Assembly (NCBI RefSeq): GCF_001483755.1
Contig: NZ_LQBK01000004.1
Location: forward strand, 413,889 to 477,888
Source: Kocuria rosea subsp. polaris
GTDB lineage: Bacteria; Actinomycetota; Actinomycetes; Actinomycetales; Micrococcaceae
Reading direction: 5' to 3'
Length of the DNA: 64,000 nucleotides
The number at the start of each line of letters is the position of its first letter. Position 1 is the stretch's first letter. The notes under the pieces are model-generated. The model was given only the letters and a program-made list of their open reading frames with translations, was not told the origin of the DNA and made no database searches. The translations under genes were made by a program, and so were the position numbers. This document shows positions 49,821 through 60,694 of this stretch, one piece after another.

Positions 49821-50318
49821 ATGTCGACCATCCACGAAACCACTCCGCGCACCCAGGTCCACCTGGAACGTGCCGTCGAGCTCGCGGCGGAGAACGCCGC
49901 CGGCGACGGCGGGCCGTTCGGCGCCGTCGTCGTGACCGCGGACGGGCGGGAGTTCCCCGCCGTCAACCGCGTGACGGCGGACCACGACCCCACGGCGCAC
50001 GCGGAGGTCATGGCCATCCGCAGCGCCTGCCGCGAGCTGGGGACCTTCGACCTCAGCGGCGCCGTGCTCTACACCAGCTGCGAACCGTGCCCGCTGTGCC
50101 TCTCGGCCTCGCTGTGGGCCCGGCTGGACGCGGTGTACTTCGCCGCCGACCGGCACGACGCCGCGGCCGGCGGATTCGACGACGCCGAGTTCTACGAGTT
50201 CTTCGCCCGGAGCGCGCAGGAGCGGGACCGGGCCCTTCCGGTCCGCCACGTCGCCCTCGCCACGCGCACGGAACCGTTCGAGGCCTGGGCCGGCAACGCC
50301 CAGCGCACCGCGTACTGA
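49821..50318 (+). CDS. Nucleoside/guanine deaminase (CDA fold)
   Basis: A 165-residue zinc deaminase of the cytidine-deaminase-like fold. The zinc His and catalytic Glu are in PTAHAEVMAIRSAC, and the zinc cysteines are in SCEPCPLCLSAS. GGPFGAVVV is the substrate-loop motif. The closest type by eye is guanine deaminase GuaD of Bacillus, whose product xanthine is the substrate of the divergent xanthine dehydrogenase, so that role is favoured over tRNA adenosine deaminase. The ATG at 49821 has only a distant GAGGA. The purine permease follows 157 bp downstream. Confidence 0.87.
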   Translation: MSTIHETTPRTQVHLERAVELAAENAAGDGGPFGAVVVTADGREFPAVNRVTADHDPTAHAEVMAIRSACRELGTFDLSGAVLYTSCEPCPLCLSASLWARLDAVYFAADRHDAAAGGFDDAEFYEFFARSAQERDRALPVRHVALATRTEPFEAWAGNAQRTAY

Positions 50319-50475
50319 TCCGAGCACCCCGCCGCCCCGGTCGGCTCCTACCGGGACCACCAGATCTGGACACTTCACGGGAGACCCGCCGGCAACGGAC
50401 GGCCCGGGAAAAACAGAGGATCGCCGGACCTTGCGTAGCAGAGCCGACGCCTGCGCGCTGAAGGAGGCTCCTTCC

Positions 50476-52098
50476 ATGTCATCGACCACACCTGACCGTC
50501 CGACCGACGCCCGCGCGGCGGACGCCCGCACGACCCCGGCCCGCACGAGCCGCCGTGGGCGCCCGGCGCCCGCGCCCGGACCGGAGGACGAGCGGCTGCC
50601 GCTAGGACGCACCACCGCCTACGGCTTCCAGCACGTCCTCACCATGTACGGCGCCATCGTGGCCGTCCCCCTCATCATCGGGCAGGCCGCCGGACTCTCC
50701 GGCGAGGAGATCGCCCTCCTCATCAGCTCCTGCCTGCTCATGGGCGGGGTCGCCACCGTCCTGCAGAGCTTCGGGGCGCCCTTCTTCGGCTCCAGGCTGC
50801 CGCTCGTGCAGGGGGTGTCCTTCGCCGGGGTCGCCCCCATGCTCGCGATCCTGGCCGGGGGCAACGACCTGACCACCATCTTCGGGGCCGTGCTCGTCTC
50901 CTCGGTGGTGGGCTTCCTGCTCGCCGGCGCGTTCTCCCGCGTCCTGCGGCTGTTCCCACCCGTGGTCACCGGAACGGTGATCACGGTCATCGGCATCTCC
51001 CTGCTGCCGGTCGCGATCTCCTGGGCCGCCGGCGCCGGGGACGGAGGCGCCGCCGACCCCCGCAGCCTCGCGCTCGCGGGGATCACCCTGCTCATCGTGC
51101 TGGTGCTGTCCAAGGTGGGCGTCGGAATGATCTCCCGCCTGTCCATCCTGCTCTCCTTCGTCCTCGGCACGGTGATCGCCCACGCGATGGGGATGGTGGA
51201 CTTCTCCGGTGTGGGCGAGGGGGGCATCGTCACCTTCCCGACGCCCCTGGCCTTCGGACCCCCGACCTTCGAGGTCGCCTCGATCATCTCGATGCTCATC
51301 GTGGTGCTCGTGACGATGACCGAGACCACGGCGGACATCCTCGCGGTGGGCGAGATCACGGGGGCCAAGGTCGACTCGAAGCGCGTGGCCAACGGCCTGC
51401 GGGCGGACATGCTCTCCTCCGCGGGGGCGCCGCTGCTCAACTCGTTCACCCAGACGGCCTTCGCCGCCAACGTGGGCCTCGTCGCGGTGACGGGCGTCCG
51501 CAGCCGCTTCGTGGTCACGGCCGCCGGCGTCATCATGGTGGGGCTGGGGCTGTTCCCCGTCATCGGCGAGGTCGTCGCGGCCATTCCCACCCCGGTGCTG
51601 GGCGGTGCGTCGATCGTGCTCTTCGGCACGGTGGCCTCGTCCGGGGTCCGCACGCTGGCCAAGGTGAACTTCAACAACTCGATGAACCTCGTCATCGTGG
51701 CGGTCGCCTTCGCCTTCGGCCTCATCCCCGTGGCCGCACCACAGTTCTACGCCGGATTCCCGTCCTGGACCCAGACCATCCTCGGTTCGGGGATCAGCGC
51801 CGCGGCGCTCGTGGCCATCGCCCTCAACCTGCTGTTCAACCAGCTGACCGCCGGCAACTCCCGGCACCAATCCGTCATGGCGGCGGCTCCGGTGCGGGTC
51901 GTCCGGGCGGACACCCTGGCGCACCTGCGGGAGGGCGACCGGATCCAGGGCGGTGCCGTGGTGGACAGCGACGGAGCCGAGGTGGCGGTCGTGGCGGAGC
52001 ACCACTTCGACGACGTCCGGAGGATGATCGACGACGGGGAGATCACGCACACGGGGCAGATCCGGACGGTCCTCGCCGCCAAGGACGCGACGGCCTGA
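50476..52098 (+). CDS. NCS2-family purine/uracil permease
   Basis: A 540-residue NCS2 (NAT) transporter with about 14 membrane segments, importing a nucleobase with protons. GFQHVLTMYGAIVAVPLIIG is the conserved first helix. The family signature region is FTQTAFAANVGLVAVTGVRSR; the first signature residue, normally Gln, Glu or Pro, is Ala here. The N-terminal 55 residues are hydrophilic and Thr/Arg-rich, and a soluble C-terminal tail of about 85 residues is present. AAGGAGG lies eight bases before the ATG. Neighbours point to xanthine, urate or another purine as the substrate. Confidence 0.9.
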   Translation: MSSTTPDRPTDARAADARTTPARTSRRGRPAPAPGPEDERLPLGRTTAYGFQHVLTMYGAIVAVPLIIGQAAGLSGEEIALLISSCLLMGGVATVLQSFGAPFFGSRLPLVQGVSFAGVAPMLAILAGGNDLTTIFGAVLVSSVVGFLLAGAFSRVLRLFPPVVTGTVITVIGISLLPVAISWAAGAGDGGAADPRSLALAGITLLIVLVLSKVGVGMISRLSILLSFVLGTVIAHAMGMVDFSGVGEGGIVTFPTPLAFGPPTFEVASIISMLIVVLVTMTETTADILAVGEITGAKVDSKRVANGLRADMLSSAGAPLLNSFTQTAFAANVGLVAVTGVRSRFVVTAAGVIMVGLGLFPVIGEVVAAIPTPVLGGASIVLFGTVASSGVRTLAKVNFNNSMNLVIVAVAFAFGLIPVAAPQFYAGFPSWTQTILGSGISAAALVAIALNLLFNQLTAGNSRHQSVMAAAPVRVVRADTLAHLREGDRIQGGAVVDSDGAEVAVVAEHHFDDVRRMIDDGEITHTGQIRTVLAAKDATA

Positions 52099-52131
52099 GC
52101 GCCCGCACCCCACCTGCGAGGCCTCGACCAG

Positions 52132-52184
52132 GGGCGTTCCCCGCCTCCGCCCGGCACACCGCCGGGCGGAGGCGGGGAACGCCC
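52132..52184. terminator. Perfect 24-bp hairpin between convergent genes
   Basis: Arms 52132-52155 and 52161-52184 are perfect inverted copies with the five-base loop ACACC. The hairpin lies 33 bases after the permease stop, facing the convergent 8-oxoguanine deaminase gene. It has no T-tract and resembles the hairpin at 5311-5369. Confidence 0.75.
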
Positions 52185-52286
52185 TGCGACGGTGTCCGGG
52201 CCGGCCCGATCAGCTTGCTGCCACCGGGCCGCGGCGCCCCGCCCGGGCCCGGTCCGCGAGCGCCGCGCCCGGCGGGGCCGGGAGCT

Positions 52287-53672
52287 TCAGGCGTTCACCA
52301 GGCGGCGGGCCGCCGCGGAGTGCTCGGCGGTGAGCGCCTCCACGTCCAGACCGGCGATCGCACCGTCCTCCACGAGCCAGCGCCCGCCCACCATCACCCG
52401 GTCCGCGCGCTCCGCGCCGCACAGCAGCAGCGCGGAGAGCGGGTCGTGGGCGCCGGAGAAGCGCAGCCCGTCCAGCCGGAACATCGCGAGGTCCGCCTGG
52501 GCGCCCGAGCGCAGCACACCGAGGTCCGGGCGCCCGAGCAGGCGCGCGGAGCCGCGCGTCGCCCAGCCGAGGGCCCGCTCCGGGGTCACGGCCTCCGCCC
52601 CGTAGCGCAGCCGCTGCACGTACAGGGCCTGCCGGACCTCCTGCACCAGGTTGGAGGCGTCGTTGGAGGCGGACCCGTCCACCCCGAGCCCCACGGGGAC
52701 TCCCGCCTCCTCGAGCTCCACGGCCCGGCAGATCCCGGAGGCCAGGCGCATGTTGGACGTGGGGCAGTGGGCCACGCCCACCCCGGCCGCGCCCAGGCGG
52801 ACCACCTCGGCGTCGTCGAAGTGGATGCCGTGGGCCAGCCACGTCCGGTCGGTGAGCCAGCCCGTGGACTCGAGGTGGTCGACCGTCCGCAGCCCGAAGC
52901 GCTCCCGGCAGAAGTCCTCCTCGTCGATGGTCTCGGCGAGGTGGGTGTGCAGCCGCACGTCCAGCTCGCCGGCCAGCACGGCGGTGTCCCGCATGATCTC
53001 CCGCGTCACCGAGAACGGGGAGCACGGGGCCAGGGCGATCTGGGTCCGGGCGCCGTCGCCGCGCTCGTGGTAGGTCCCCACCAGGCGTGCGCTGTCGGCG
53101 AGGATCGTCCCCGCCTCCTGCACCGTCTGCTGCGGGGGCAGCCCGCCGTCGCGCTCGCCCAGGCTCATGGACCCCCGGGAGAGGACCGCCCGCATGCCGA
53201 GGCTCCGGGCGGCCTCGACCTGCACGTCGATCGAGTGCTCCATGCCGCCGGGGAACAGGTAGTGGTGGTCGGCCGCCGTGGTGCAGCCCGAGAGCAGCAG
53301 CTCCGCCATCGCCACCGTGGTCGCGAGCTGCAGGTCGCGGGGGCGCAGGCGGGCCCACACCGGGTAGAGGTCCCGCAGCCACGGGAACAGGGGGACGCTG
53401 ACCACTGGCGCCCAGGCGCGCGTGAGCGTCTGGTAGAAGTGGTGGTGCGTGTTGATCAGCCCGGGCACCACCACGTGCTCCCGGGCGTCGAGGACCGCGC
53501 ACGGAACGCTCGGGGCTCCGCCGGCCTGGACCAGCTCCACCACGGTGCCGGAGGCGGTGTCCACCACGACACCGCCGGCCGTGTCCGCGGAGGCGTCCTC
53601 GCCGGTGTACAGGGCCAGGGGCTCGCGCAGCCACAGCCGGTGGGAGCCGGGGTTCGAGGTGTGGGGACGCAC
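52287..53672 (-). CDS. 8-oxoguanine deaminase (amidohydrolase superfamily)
   Basis: A 461-residue metal-dependent deaminase. Metal ligands are visible in GLINTHHHFYQTL, HTHLAETIDEEDFC and WLAHGIHF, with the later Asp in GLGVDGSASNDASNL, a signature of 8-oxoguanine deaminases. The reaction converts 8-oxoguanine to urate and ammonia, so it feeds oxidised guanine directly into the urate pathway. Hydroxyatrazine- or guanine-type deaminase is a less likely reading. The GTG at 53672 has GGAGAA upstream. It lies downstream of allantoinase on the same strand but behind a hairpin and its own 200-bp leader. Confidence 0.88.
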   Translation of the reverse strand: MRPHTSNPGSHRLWLREPLALYTGEDASADTAGGVVVDTASGTVVELVQAGGAPSVPCAVLDAREHVVVPGLINTHHHFYQTLTRAWAPVVSVPLFPWLRDLYPVWARLRPRDLQLATTVAMAELLLSGCTTAADHHYLFPGGMEHSIDVQVEAARSLGMRAVLSRGSMSLGERDGGLPPQQTVQEAGTILADSARLVGTYHERGDGARTQIALAPCSPFSVTREIMRDTAVLAGELDVRLHTHLAETIDEEDFCRERFGLRTVDHLESTGWLTDRTWLAHGIHFDDAEVVRLGAAGVGVAHCPTSNMRLASGICRAVELEEAGVPVGLGVDGSASNDASNLVQEVRQALYVQRLRYGAEAVTPERALGWATRGSARLLGRPDLGVLRSGAQADLAMFRLDGLRFSGAHDPLSALLLCGAERADRVMVGGRWLVEDGAIAGLDVEALTAEHSAAARRLVNA

Positions 53673-53840
53673 AGGGTTCTCCGATCGGTCGCAGGACTCG
53701 TCACCGGCGCCGTGCGCCTCGTGTGCTCCGAGGGCGGCACTCGGCGCCGCCAGCTCAGTGAGGTCCTGTCTGCTGATCCAGGAGACCGCTCCCGCGGTCC
53801 CGGTGACCGTAGCACCGGCGGATGTTCGCTCTCAACCGTC

Positions 53841-53861
53841 CGGGCCCCGACGACGGGCCCG
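53841..53861 (-). terminator. Candidate terminator after allantoinase
   Basis: CGGGCCC (53841-53847) pairs with GGGCCCG (53855-53861), 12 bases beyond the allantoinase stop on the minus strand. The remaining 170 bp before the deaminase start show nothing else that I can name. Confidence 0.4.
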
Positions 53862-53873
53862 TCCGCCGTCCGG

Positions 53874-55610
53874 TCAGTTCTCCCCGCGCCGGAGGAGTCG
53901 GCCGTGCGGTGTCTCGAAGTCCACGGCGGTGCCCCGCACGAAGGTCCTGCGCACTCTTCCGGACAGCGCCTTGCCCTGGTACGGGGTGATGGGGTTCTTG
54001 TGGTGCAGCTTCCCGGCGTCCACGACGAAGGCGTCGTCGGGTGCGAAGACCACCAGATCGGCGTCATAGCCCAGGGACAGCCTGCCCTTGGAGCGGAGGC
54101 CGGCCCGCTGGGCGGGCCTCGTCGACATCCACTCCACCACGCGGCCCAGGTCTACTCCGCGGCGACGGGCCTCGGTCCAGATCAGGGACAGACCCAGCTG
54201 CAAGGAGGAGACCCCGCCCCAGGCCACCCCGAAGTCGCCGTTGTCGAGGTCCTTCAGGTCCAGGGTCGAGGGGGAGTGGTCGGAGACGATGAAGTCGATG
54301 GTGCCGTCGATCAGACCCTCCCACAGCAGCTCGCGGTTGCCGACCTCCCGCACCGGCGGGCAGCACTTGAAGGCGGTGGCGCCGTTGGGCACCTCCTCGG
54401 CGAGCAGGGTGAGGTAGTGCGGGCAGGTCTCCACCGTGATGTCCAGGCCGTCCCTCTTCGCGGTGGCGAGCATGGGCAGGGCGTCCGAGGAGGACAGGTG
54501 CAGGATGTGGGAGCGGGCGCCGGTCCAGCGGGTGCGCTCGATGACCTCGGCGATGGCCAGGTTCTCGGCGCCGCGCGGGCGGGACCTGAGGAAGTTCTCG
54601 TACACGTCCCCCTCGGGCCGCGGGGCACGGTCGATGGCCCGGGAGTCCTCGGCGTGCACGATCATCAGCGAGTCGAACGTCTTGATCTCGGCGAGGTCCT
54701 CCTCCATCTCGTCGGCCTCGAGGTGGGGGAACTCGTCCACCCCGGAGTGCAGCAGGAAGCACTTGAAGCCGAAGACGCCGTCGTCGTGCAGCTCGCGCAG
54801 GTCGGGCTTGTTGCCGGGGATGGCCCCGCCCCAGAAGCCGACGTCCACGAAGACGTTGTTCTGGGCGAAGAGCCGCTTGTACTCGAGGGCCGGCACGTTG
54901 ACCGTCGCCGGGACGGAGTTGAGCGGCATGTCCAGGACCGTGGTGACGCCCCCGGCGGCGGCGGCGCGGGTCGCGGAGGCGAACCCCTCCCACTCGGTGC
55001 GGCCGGGCTCGTTGATGTGCACGTGGGTGTCCACCAGGCCGGGCAGCAGGTGCTCGTCCTCGGCCAGTTCCACGACCTCGCGGCCCGCCAGGCCGGCGCC
55101 GAGGGGTTCGATGGCCACGATCCTGCCGTTGCGCACGCCGACCTCGCGCGGGGCGAAGTGGTCGCCGCAGGAGACGTTCCGGCCGCGCACCACGAGGTCG
55201 AACTCGCGGTGGTCCCCCGCGAAGGCGCCGTCGTCGTCCGCCCCCAGGTGGGGGTCGTCGGCGGCATCAGCGGGGATCCCGTGCTCCCGCTGGTAGTCGG
55301 CGATCAGCCGGCGGACGCGCTCGGGGTCGTTGACGTCGTGGCTCACGTCCAGCTTGTGCGCCTGCTCGGCCTCGTAGGCGCTCCGGGCGGAGGCGGGCTT
55401 GGTGGCCGCGCGGGCGGAGTCCTCCCGGGCGATCGCCGCGGGGTCCTCGCTCAGCTGCTGCGCACGCCCGGCGGCGTCAGCGGTGCCGTCCGCGCCCCGG
55501 CCGGGCTCCGCGGGCGGTTGCCGCGGGTCCGGCCGGTGCCCCTGCTCGTCGCTCTGCTGCCCGCCCCGGCCGGGGGTCTCCGGCTGCTGCGGCGTCTTCT
55601 TCTCCGTCAT
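53874..55610 (-). CDS. allB: Allantoinase with a long N-terminal extension
   Basis: A 578-residue cyclic amidohydrolase that opens allantoin to allantoate. The catalytic core starts near residue 136. Metal His pair H196/H198 (DTHVHINEPG), carboxylated Lys K283 (VFGFKCFLLH), later His in MIVHAEDS and ILHLSSSD, and the Asp of IVSDHSPS are all present. Normal allantoinases have about 450 residues. The first 135 here are hydrophilic, with a disordered Gln/Pro/Gly part and a charged helix (DPERVRRLIADYQREHG). The ATG at 55610 is backed by AGGAGGAG, so the extension is probably real. Confidence 0.92.
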   Translation of the reverse strand: MTEKKTPQQPETPGRGGQQSDEQGHRPDPRQPPAEPGRGADGTADAAGRAQQLSEDPAAIAREDSARAATKPASARSAYEAEQAHKLDVSHDVNDPERVRRLIADYQREHGIPADAADDPHLGADDDGAFAGDHREFDLVVRGRNVSCGDHFAPREVGVRNGRIVAIEPLGAGLAGREVVELAEDEHLLPGLVDTHVHINEPGRTEWEGFASATRAAAAGGVTTVLDMPLNSVPATVNVPALEYKRLFAQNNVFVDVGFWGGAIPGNKPDLRELHDDGVFGFKCFLLHSGVDEFPHLEADEMEEDLAEIKTFDSLMIVHAEDSRAIDRAPRPEGDVYENFLRSRPRGAENLAIAEVIERTRWTGARSHILHLSSSDALPMLATAKRDGLDITVETCPHYLTLLAEEVPNGATAFKCCPPVREVGNRELLWEGLIDGTIDFIVSDHSPSTLDLKDLDNGDFGVAWGGVSSLQLGLSLIWTEARRRGVDLGRVVEWMSTRPAQRAGLRSKGRLSLGYDADLVVFAPDDAFVVDAGKLHHKNPITPYQGKALSGRVRRTFVRGTAVDFETPHGRLLRRGEN

Positions 55611-55657
55611 GTCGGAGCTCCTCCTCGTCATCGGCGTCCGCACCGGCCGCCGGGTCG

Positions 55658-56824
55658 TCAGTTGGGTCGGGTCCCGGTGAGCAGGCCGGGGAGATCGCGG
55701 GCGAGGCGGGCGCCCACCTGCTCGAGCAGCCTGCCGGCCTCGCGCATGCTGACCCGCGGGTCCGGTTCGAGCTCGGCCAGGGCATAGGTGCGCACGAAAC
55801 CCGCGGCCCGGCGGGTCTCCTCGTCCAGGGTGGTGCGGCCGCACACGGCCACCACCGGCACGCCGGCGGCGTGCGCCGTGGCGGCGACCCCCATGGGGGT
55901 CTTCCCGCCGAGCGACTGCTCGTCGAGGCTGCCCTCCCCGGTGACCACGAGGTCGGTGCCCGCCATCCGGTCGGCGAGGCCCACGAACTCCAGGACCACG
56001 TCGATGCCCGGGCGGCGCCGGGCCCCGAGGACGGCGAGGGCCGCGTAGCCCACGCCGCCGGCGGCCCCGGCGCCGGGCGACGCGGCCGCGGCCAGGGCGG
56101 CCGGGCCCAGGGCGTCCGCCAGCCGGTCCCGGAAGACCGTCAGCGCGGCGTCGAGGGATGCCACGAGCTCCGGGCCGGCGCCCTTCTGCGGGCCGAACAC
56201 GGCGGCCGCGCCGTTGGCCCCCGTGAGCGGGTTGTCCACGTCCGCGGCCAGGACGAACCGTGCGTCCCGCACCCGGGGGTCCAGTCCGGCGAGGTCCACC
56301 CGGGCCAGCCGGGCGAGCTCGGCGCCTCCACGGCCCAGCTCGGCGCCCTCGTCGTCCAGCAGGCGCGCGCCGAGGCCCTGGAGCAGCCCGGCACCGCCGT
56401 CGGTGCAGGCGCTGCCGCCCACTCCCAGGACGATCCGGGTGGCTCCGGCGTCGAGGGCGGCGCGGATCAGCTCACCGGTGCCGCGGCTGGTGGCGCCCCC
56501 GGCGTCGAGCACGGGATCGCCGTGCTCGTCCACCGGGAGGGCGGCCAGTCCCGAGGCCAGGGCCATCTCCACCACCGCGGTCCGGTCCAGCAGGGCGAAC
56601 CCTGCCTCGACGGGGTCCCCGACGGGACCGGTCACGGTGGCGGAGCAGGCGGTGAACCCGGCGCCGACGGCGGCGTCGAGGGTGCCCTCGCCGCCGTCGG
56701 CCACCGGGACGGCCACGACCGCGGCGGACGGCTCCACGGACCGGATCCCCGCTGCGAGGTGCTCCACCACGTCGGTGGCTTCCAGCGAGCCCTTGAACTT
56801 GTCCGGGGCGACGACGATGCGCAC
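55658..56824 (-). CDS. glxK: Glycerate kinase (GlxK/GarK family)
   Basis: A 388-residue glycerate kinase that phosphorylates D-glycerate, usually at C2 in this family, and so passes purine-derived carbon to glycolysis. Family motifs are VAPDKFKGSLEATDV at the N-terminus, VPVADGGEGTLDA, LGVGGSACTDGGAGLLQGLG and VVTGEGSLDEQSLGGKTPMGV. Length is typical. The GTG at 56824 has AGGAGG upstream. It lies 31 bp after gcl and 47 bp before allB in one run of genes. Confidence 0.94.
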   Translation of the reverse strand: MRIVVAPDKFKGSLEATDVVEHLAAGIRSVEPSAAVVAVPVADGGEGTLDAAVGAGFTACSATVTGPVGDPVEAGFALLDRTAVVEMALASGLAALPVDEHGDPVLDAGGATSRGTGELIRAALDAGATRIVLGVGGSACTDGGAGLLQGLGARLLDDEGAELGRGGAELARLARVDLAGLDPRVRDARFVLAADVDNPLTGANGAAAVFGPQKGAGPELVASLDAALTVFRDRLADALGPAALAAAASPGAGAAGGVGYAALAVLGARRRPGIDVVLEFVGLADRMAGTDLVVTGEGSLDEQSLGGKTPMGVAATAHAAGVPVVAVCGRTTLDEETRRAAGFVRTYALAELEPDPRVSMREAGRLLEQVGARLARDLPGLLTGTRPN

Positions 56825-56855
56825 GGTCGTTCCTCCTGTTGTGTGCGGACGGGGA

Positions 56856-58631
<1,776 letters not shown>

Positions 58632-58695
58632 GATGAACTCCTTGGAAGCAGGACCCGGGATCGGGTCGGGAAGCGGTGGGGCGGGGTGGGGCAGG

Positions 58696-59580
58696 TCAGC
58701 GGCCGGAGCGGCCGGAGAGCTCCTCGACGAGCTTGAACAGACCCGAGTGGTCGAGTCCGCCGTCGCCCTTGTTGACGGTGGCGGCCACGAGCTGGGCGAC
58801 GATGGCGCCGAGCGGCACGGCCACGCCGGCCTCGCGGGCGGCGGAGGTCACGATGCCCATGTCCTTGTGGTGCAGCTGCAGCCGGAAGCCCGGGTCGAAG
58901 TTGCGGTCCAGCATCTTCTGGCCCTTCTGGTCCAGGACCTTGGACCCGGCCAGGCCGCCGCCGAGGACCTTCAGCGCGGCGTCCGTGTCCACGCCGTAGG
59001 CCTCGAGGAAGACGACGGCCTCCGCGAGCAGCTGGATGTTGCCGGCCACGATCAGCTGGTTGGCGGCCTTGACGGTCTGCCCGGAGCCGGCGGGGCCCAC
59101 GTGCACGATGGTCCTGCCGACGGCCTCGAGCACCGGGCGGGCGGCCTCGAAGTCCGCGGCCTCGCCGCCGACCATGATCGAGAGCACGGCGTCGACGGCG
59201 CCCTGCTCGCCGCCGGACACCGGGGCGTCCAGCGGGCGCAGGCCGTGCTCGACGGCCTCCCGGGACAGGCGGGCGGCGACGTCCGGGCGGATGGAGCTCG
59301 CGTCGATCCAGACGGTGCCCTTCGGGGCGTGGGCGAAGACGCCGTCCTCGCCGGTCACGACGCCCTCGACGTCCGGGGAGTCCGGGACCATCGTGATCAC
59401 GACGTCGGCGTTCGCCACCGACTCGGCCACGCTGGACGCGCCCTGGCCGCCGGCCTCGACGAGCTGGTCGATCTTGTCCTGCGAGCGGTTGTAGCCGACG
59501 ACGTCGTAGCCGGCCTTGACGAGGTTCTTGGCCATGGGCAGGCCCATGATGCCGAGTCCGATGACGGTGACGTTGGTCAT
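58696..59580 (-). CDS. glxR: Tartronate semialdehyde reductase
   Basis: A 294-residue beta-hydroxyacid dehydrogenase that reduces tartronate semialdehyde to D-glycerate with NAD(P)H. Visible: [17 protein letters not shown] (cofactor), [12 protein letters not shown] (substrate) and the catalytic Lys in [10 protein letters not shown]. The ATG at 59580 starts at the Rossmann strand and has GTGAGGA upstream; the open frame to 59595 adds only five residues. It lies between hyi and gcl. Confidence 0.95.
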   Translation of the reverse strand: MTNVTVIGLGIMGLPMAKNLVKAGYDVVGYNRSQDKIDQLVEAGGQGASSVAESVANADVVITMVPDSPDVEGVVTGEDGVFAHAPKGTVWIDASSIRPDVAARLSREAVEHGLRPLDAPVSGGEQGAVDAVLSIMVGGEAADFEAARPVLEAVGRTIVHVGPAGSGQTVKAANQLIVAGNIQLLAEAVVFLEAYGVDTDAALKVLGGGLAGSKVLDQKGQKMLDRNFDPGFRLQLHHKDMGIVTSAAREAGVAVPLGAIVAQLVAATVNKGDGGLDHSGLFKLVEELSGRSGR

Positions 59581-59655
59581 GGTGGGAGTCCTCACTGTGG
59601 GGCCCGTGCGGTGCGGGCGACGGGCGGTGGTGGCAGGAGCGGGGGAGGAGGGGCG

Positions 59656-60462
59656 TCAGGCGCCGGCGCGGGCGGCGGACCACGCCGAGGTCCAGGCGAA
59701 GGGGTCCTGCTGCGACGCCTTGTACTCGAGGCCCACCCAGCCGGTGTAGCCGAGCTCCCGGCTGCGCTCGACCCACTGCTGGAGCGGGAGCTCGCCGGTG
59801 CCGGGCTCGTTGCGGCCGGGGGCGTCGGCGATCTGGATGTGGCCGAAGTCCGCGGCGTGCTTCTCGATGACCGCGGCGACGTCGTCGCCGTTGACCGACA
59901 GGTGGTAGAAGTCGGCGAGCAGCCTGATGTTGTCCGCGCCGGCCTGCTGGACCTTCGCGATGACGTCGAGGGCGTCCTGGGCGGTCTTCAGGGGGTAGGC
60001 CTCGGTGCCGGAGACGGGTTCCAGCAGCACGGTCCCGCCGATCCGGGCCACGCCCTCCGCGGCGGCCACGAGGTTGCGCACCGCCAGCTCGTCCTGGGCC
60101 TCCGGGGAGTGCTCGGGCCGGCGGTTGCCGTAGAGGGCGTTGAAGGCCCTGCACCCGGTGCGCTCGCCGATCGCGGCGACCACGGCCACGTTGTCCTTGA
60201 ACTCGTCGCAGCGGCCCTTCCAGGACACGAGTCCCCGGTCCCCGCCCGGCATGTCGCCGGCGTTGAAGTTCAGCCCGCTCAGCTGCACCCCCGCGTCCCG
60301 GATCGCGCCCACGAAGGCGTCGACGTCGCGGTCCGCGGGCACGGACTCGGCGAAGGGCCACCAGAACTCGACCGCGTCGAAGCCGGCGGCCTTCGCCGCA
60401 GCCGGCCGCTCGAGCAGGGGCAGGTCGGTGAGAAGGATGGAGCAGTTCACGGTGTAGGACAT
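59656..60462 (-). CDS. hyi: Hydroxypyruvate isomerase
   Basis: A 268-residue TIM-barrel isomerase that interconverts hydroxypyruvate and tartronate semialdehyde. It matches the Hyi/OtnI branch of the xylose-isomerase-like family: VEFWWPFAES, SGLNFNAGDMPGGDRG, LLEPVSGTEAYPL, ADFYHLSVNGDD and the metal/catalytic Glu segment WVGLEYKAS. AGGAGG precedes the ATG at 60462. It is the first gene of the hyi-glxR-gcl-glxK-allB run, transcribed from the 232-bp region upstream. Confidence 0.94.
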   Translation of the reverse strand: MSYTVNCSILLTDLPLLERPAAAKAAGFDAVEFWWPFAESVPADRDVDAFVGAIRDAGVQLSGLNFNAGDMPGGDRGLVSWKGRCDEFKDNVAVVAAIGERTGCRAFNALYGNRRPEHSPEAQDELAVRNLVAAAEGVARIGGTVLLEPVSGTEAYPLKTAQDALDVIAKVQQAGADNIRLLADFYHLSVNGDDVAAVIEKHAADFGHIQIADAPGRNEPGTGELPLQQWVERSRELGYTGWVGLEYKASQQDPFAWTSAWSAARAGA

Positions 60463-60496
60463 CGGGATCCTCCTGGTTCGGACGGGACCACCACAG

Positions 60497-60599
60497 ATTT
60501 CGAGATGTGGAAGTCAACTTCTGTCTTGTGAAACAGCGTACGGTTCCCTGTGACGCAGGTCAATCCCTGTTTGGAATAAGTATTTCGTGATGTGGAAAT
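60497..60599. promoter_or_regulatory. Two 18-bp direct repeats upstream of hyi
   Basis: ATTTCGAGATGTGGAAGT (60497-60514) and ATTTCGTGATGTGGAAAT (60582-60599) match at 16 of 18 bases, 85 bp apart. The second is itself an inverted repeat (ATTTC-N8-GAAAT). The first runs into TGGAAGTCAACTTC, which shares the TGGAAG-N4-CTTC pattern with the palindrome at 49641. They lie in an AT-rich 232-bp gap between ureidoglycine aminohydrolase and hyi and look like operator sites for a purine/glyoxylate regulator. Confidence 0.6.
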
Positions 60600-60694
60600 C
60601 GAGACGCGTGGTCCGATGGCATGGAAGAACCCCGTGCCGCCGCGGTGGCAGGGCGGCACGGGGTCCGGTCGGTGGGGACGGGATCGCCGTCCGG

